The translations under genes and the position numbers were made by a program. The notes under the pieces are model-generated. The model ran no database searches and was not told the DNA's origin. It saw only the letters and a list, made by a program, of their open reading frames with translations. A DNA stretch of 7,832 nucleotides from an uncultured Bacteroidales bacterium (GTDB lineage: Bacteria; Bacteroidota; Bacteroidia; Bacteroidales; Muribaculaceae), in contig URNY01000128.1 in NCBI GenBank assembly GCA_900549375.1, positions 1 to 7,832 on the forward strand, written 5' to 3'. Below, piece after piece: positions 6,541 to 7,832 of this stretch (its first letter is position 1; every line of letters starts with the position of its first letter).

Positions 6541-7152
6541 ATGAAATCCATGACAAGATATATCGCCGCCGCATTTCTTGCAGCCGCCGCTGTTCTTCCT
6601 GCGGGAGCGCAGATGATCAAGATGAACGGCCCGGCCATCCTCGCCGGCGTGCCCAACATCGGTTATGAACATGCGTTCACACCGCGTTTCTCGGCAAGTG
6701 TCGACGCTCTCTGGGCGCCCTATCACAAGCATAGCACCGGAGAATACTTCCGCTCTTTCCAGACCGGCGCCGAGCTCCGTTATTATTTCAAAGGTTCGGA
6801 GCATCCCGGCGACTATATAGCCACCGGATGGTATGCCGGCGCCTACGCGCTCTATGGCGATTTCAACATAGGCTTTCTCCGCCACAACGATCCCCTTAAC
6901 AGCTTCCGCCGCAAGGGCTACGACGTATCGGCCGGAATCTGCGGCGGATGGAAATATGAGTTCAACCGCCATTGGCAGATGGATATCAACCTCGGCATCG
7001 GCTACGCGTTGCTTGTCTACGACAAATACCGGCTCGCCGGTCCGGAGGCTTCGATACCCTTCAAGAAAAAACAGACACGCAACTGGATAGGTCCGACACG
7101 TTTCAGCATCAGCTTCGGATACATCATCAACTGCGGATGCCGCAAACACTAA
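6541..7152 (+). CDS. DUF3575 family protein, fimbria-associated (copy 2)
   Basis: This 203-residue protein has the same length as the copy at 2704 and aligns to it without gaps at about 63% identity by hand count. The signal peptide is likely cleaved at AGA|Q after residue 23, and there is no lipobox. The segments after the cleavage site (QMIKMNGPA), the GWKYEFNRHWQMD block near 136-148 and the NWIGPTRFSISFGY end near 181-194 are almost unchanged. Residues 61-70 and 168-180 differ strongly and are likely loops. It directly follows pilin 2, so this copy may serve that pilin as copy 1 may serve the first set. As with copy 1, an outer-membrane barrel role is inferred and the family function is unknown. 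Confidence 0.82.
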   Translation: MKSMTRYIAAAFLAAAAVLPAGAQMIKMNGPAILAGVPNIGYEHAFTPRFSASVDALWAPYHKHSTGEYFRSFQTGAELRYYFKGSEHPGDYIATGWYAGAYALYGDFNIGFLRHNDPLNSFRRKGYDVSAGICGGWKYEFNRHWQMDINLGIGYALLVYDKYRLAGPEASIPFKKKQTRNWIGPTRFSISFGYIINCGCRKH

Positions 7153-7180
7153 AGATACGAGCTTAGGCAAACTACATATA

Positions 7181-7214
7181 AACATGGATAAAATATGAAC
7201 ATGGGCAAAATATA
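7181..7214 (+). repeat. 17-base imperfect tandem repeat across a gene start
   Basis: Bases 7181-7197 and 7198-7214 are adjacent copies that match at 14 of 17 positions: AACATGG, two variable bases, AAAATAT, then one variable base. The unit contains an ATG. The result is three nearby ATGs, at 7184, 7195 and 7201, around the start of the last gene. The first reads only four codons before a TGA that overlaps the ATG at 7195. Confidence 0.6.
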
Positions 7215-7832
7215 CATATTACCGATTGCCGCTGCGGCGGGACTTTTCCTCCTCTCCTCATGCGGTGAGGAGAGTCTCAAGGGCCCCGACGACGTCAACG
7301 GCAAGGATATCACTCTGACTTTCGGCCGCGCCGATGCCATACCTTTGGCGCGCAACACGGTGCTCGCGCAGTTCCACAGCCTCACGGCAGGCGATGGCGG
7401 TTACCGCGGAATGCCCGATCTGGACTATCCATCCGAAAATAGCATCACATTCAACCTCGGCGAGGGAAGCTGGGACTTCCGCATGGTCTCGGCAAACGAT
7501 GAAGCCTCTCTTTCCGGAATCATGGAGCCGGCGTTCGGCAAGACCGCAGTGCAGAGCCTCATGTGGCGCGCCGCCGACAATACGGCCGATGCTCCCGAAA
7601 TCTACACTTCGGCGATTCAGAACGTGGAGATGGAGGGACATTGGGAAGCTCCTGAAGGAGGTGCCGGTGTCGACAAGTTCGTGCCCGACCGCGACTACCG
7701 CTATCCGGCACAGTATACGCGCAATGTAGCCAAGCTCTCGCTCACGTTCGGAAAGTCGGAGGATCTCAAGCCCGGAGGATCCCACAAGGTATACATCTCC
7801 AATGTGCCCCGCGCCCTCAACTGGGCCGGCGG
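7195..7832 (+). CDS. fimbrial lipoprotein, 5' part (FimB/Mfa2-like or minor subunit), cut by window end
   Basis: The frame is open from ATG 7195 to the window edge, giving 212 complete codons. The signal peptide ends LSSC (Cys23) and is followed by GEES, an acidic surface-export-like stretch. The mature part has a beta-rich look with ITFNLGEGSWDFRMVSAND near 83-102. It also has TRNVAKLSLTFG (175-186) and HKVYISNVPRALNWAG (197-212), a core seen in Bacteroidales fimbrial anchor and minor subunits. An in-frame ATG two codons on (7201) is an equally possible start and keeps the signal peptide. It follows DUF3575 copy 2 by 42 bases and likely belongs to the same operon. It may be the anchor for pilin 2, but it is not an obvious paralogue of the 1694-2641 protein. 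Without the C-terminus the subfamily cannot be set. Confidence 0.65.
   Translation, partial: MNMGKIYILPIAAAAGLFLLSSCGEESLKGPDDVNGKDITLTFGRADAIPLARNTVLAQFHSLTAGDGGYRGMPDLDYPSENSITFNLGEGSWDFRMVSANDEASLSGIMEPAFGKTAVQSLMWRAADNTADAPEIYTSAIQNVEMEGHWEAPEGGAGVDKFVPDRDYRYPAQYTRNVAKLSLTFGKSEDLKPGGSHKVYISNVPRALNWAG

Noticed and set aside
6439..7185. 248-codon minus-strand open frame under DUF3575 copy 2
   Set aside because: It mirrors the minus-strand shadow under copy 1 because the sense proteins are paralogous. The apparent conservation is inherited from the sense strand.
7184..7198. Four-codon mini-gene MDKI overlapping the next start
   Set aside because: It is too short to support as a gene and is explained by the tandem repeat; it is noted only as a leader feature.

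Overview
The window reads as one strand of a Bacteroidales chromosome. It carries a type V (FimA/Mfa1-class) pilus locus from what is probably a moderately GC-rich gut-type bacterium; Muribaculaceae, Prevotella and Bacteroides relatives all fit, and the genus cannot be fixed from sequence alone. The grounds are Bacteroidetes-style lipoprotein signal peptides with acidic residues after the lipid-bearing Cys, leaders that are A-rich and lack Shine-Dalgarno sites, and protein families (Mfa1-like pilin, FimB/Mfa2-like subunit, DUF3575) typical of that order. All seven convincing genes lie on the + strand. No tRNA, rRNA, CRISPR array or mobile element was seen.

Layout: positions 1-51 may hold the last codons of an upstream gene. 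An AT-rich leader (52-102) precedes major pilin 1 (103-1521). A 172-base gap follows with three consecutive hairpins, the last terminator-like. Next come a FimB/Mfa2-like lipoprotein (1694-2641), a DUF3575 protein (2704-3315), a large lipoprotein that is probably a minor or tip subunit (3364-5040), a second pilin paralogous to the first (5088-6503), a second DUF3575 protein (6541-7152), and the 5' part of another fimbrial lipoprotein (7195 to the window edge). From 1694 onward the intergenic gaps are 37-62 bases, which suggests one operon.

By analogy with Porphyromonas Fim/Mfa pili, the pilins would be exported as lipoproteins, trimmed by an Arg-specific protease at a conserved T-R-A site, and polymerised by donor-strand exchange using the C-terminal segment. 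The Mfa2-like protein would anchor or terminate the fibre, and the large lipoprotein would sit at the tip or act as an accessory subunit. The DUF3575 proteins, with an ordinary signal peptide and beta-barrel-like sequence, are the least understood members.

The notable features are the duplication (two pilin/DUF3575 sets, the DUF3575 pair about 63% identical with no gaps), the hairpin cluster found only after pilin 1, and a 17-base imperfect tandem repeat over the start of the last gene. This is a variant of a known system. I do not see evidence for a wholly new one.
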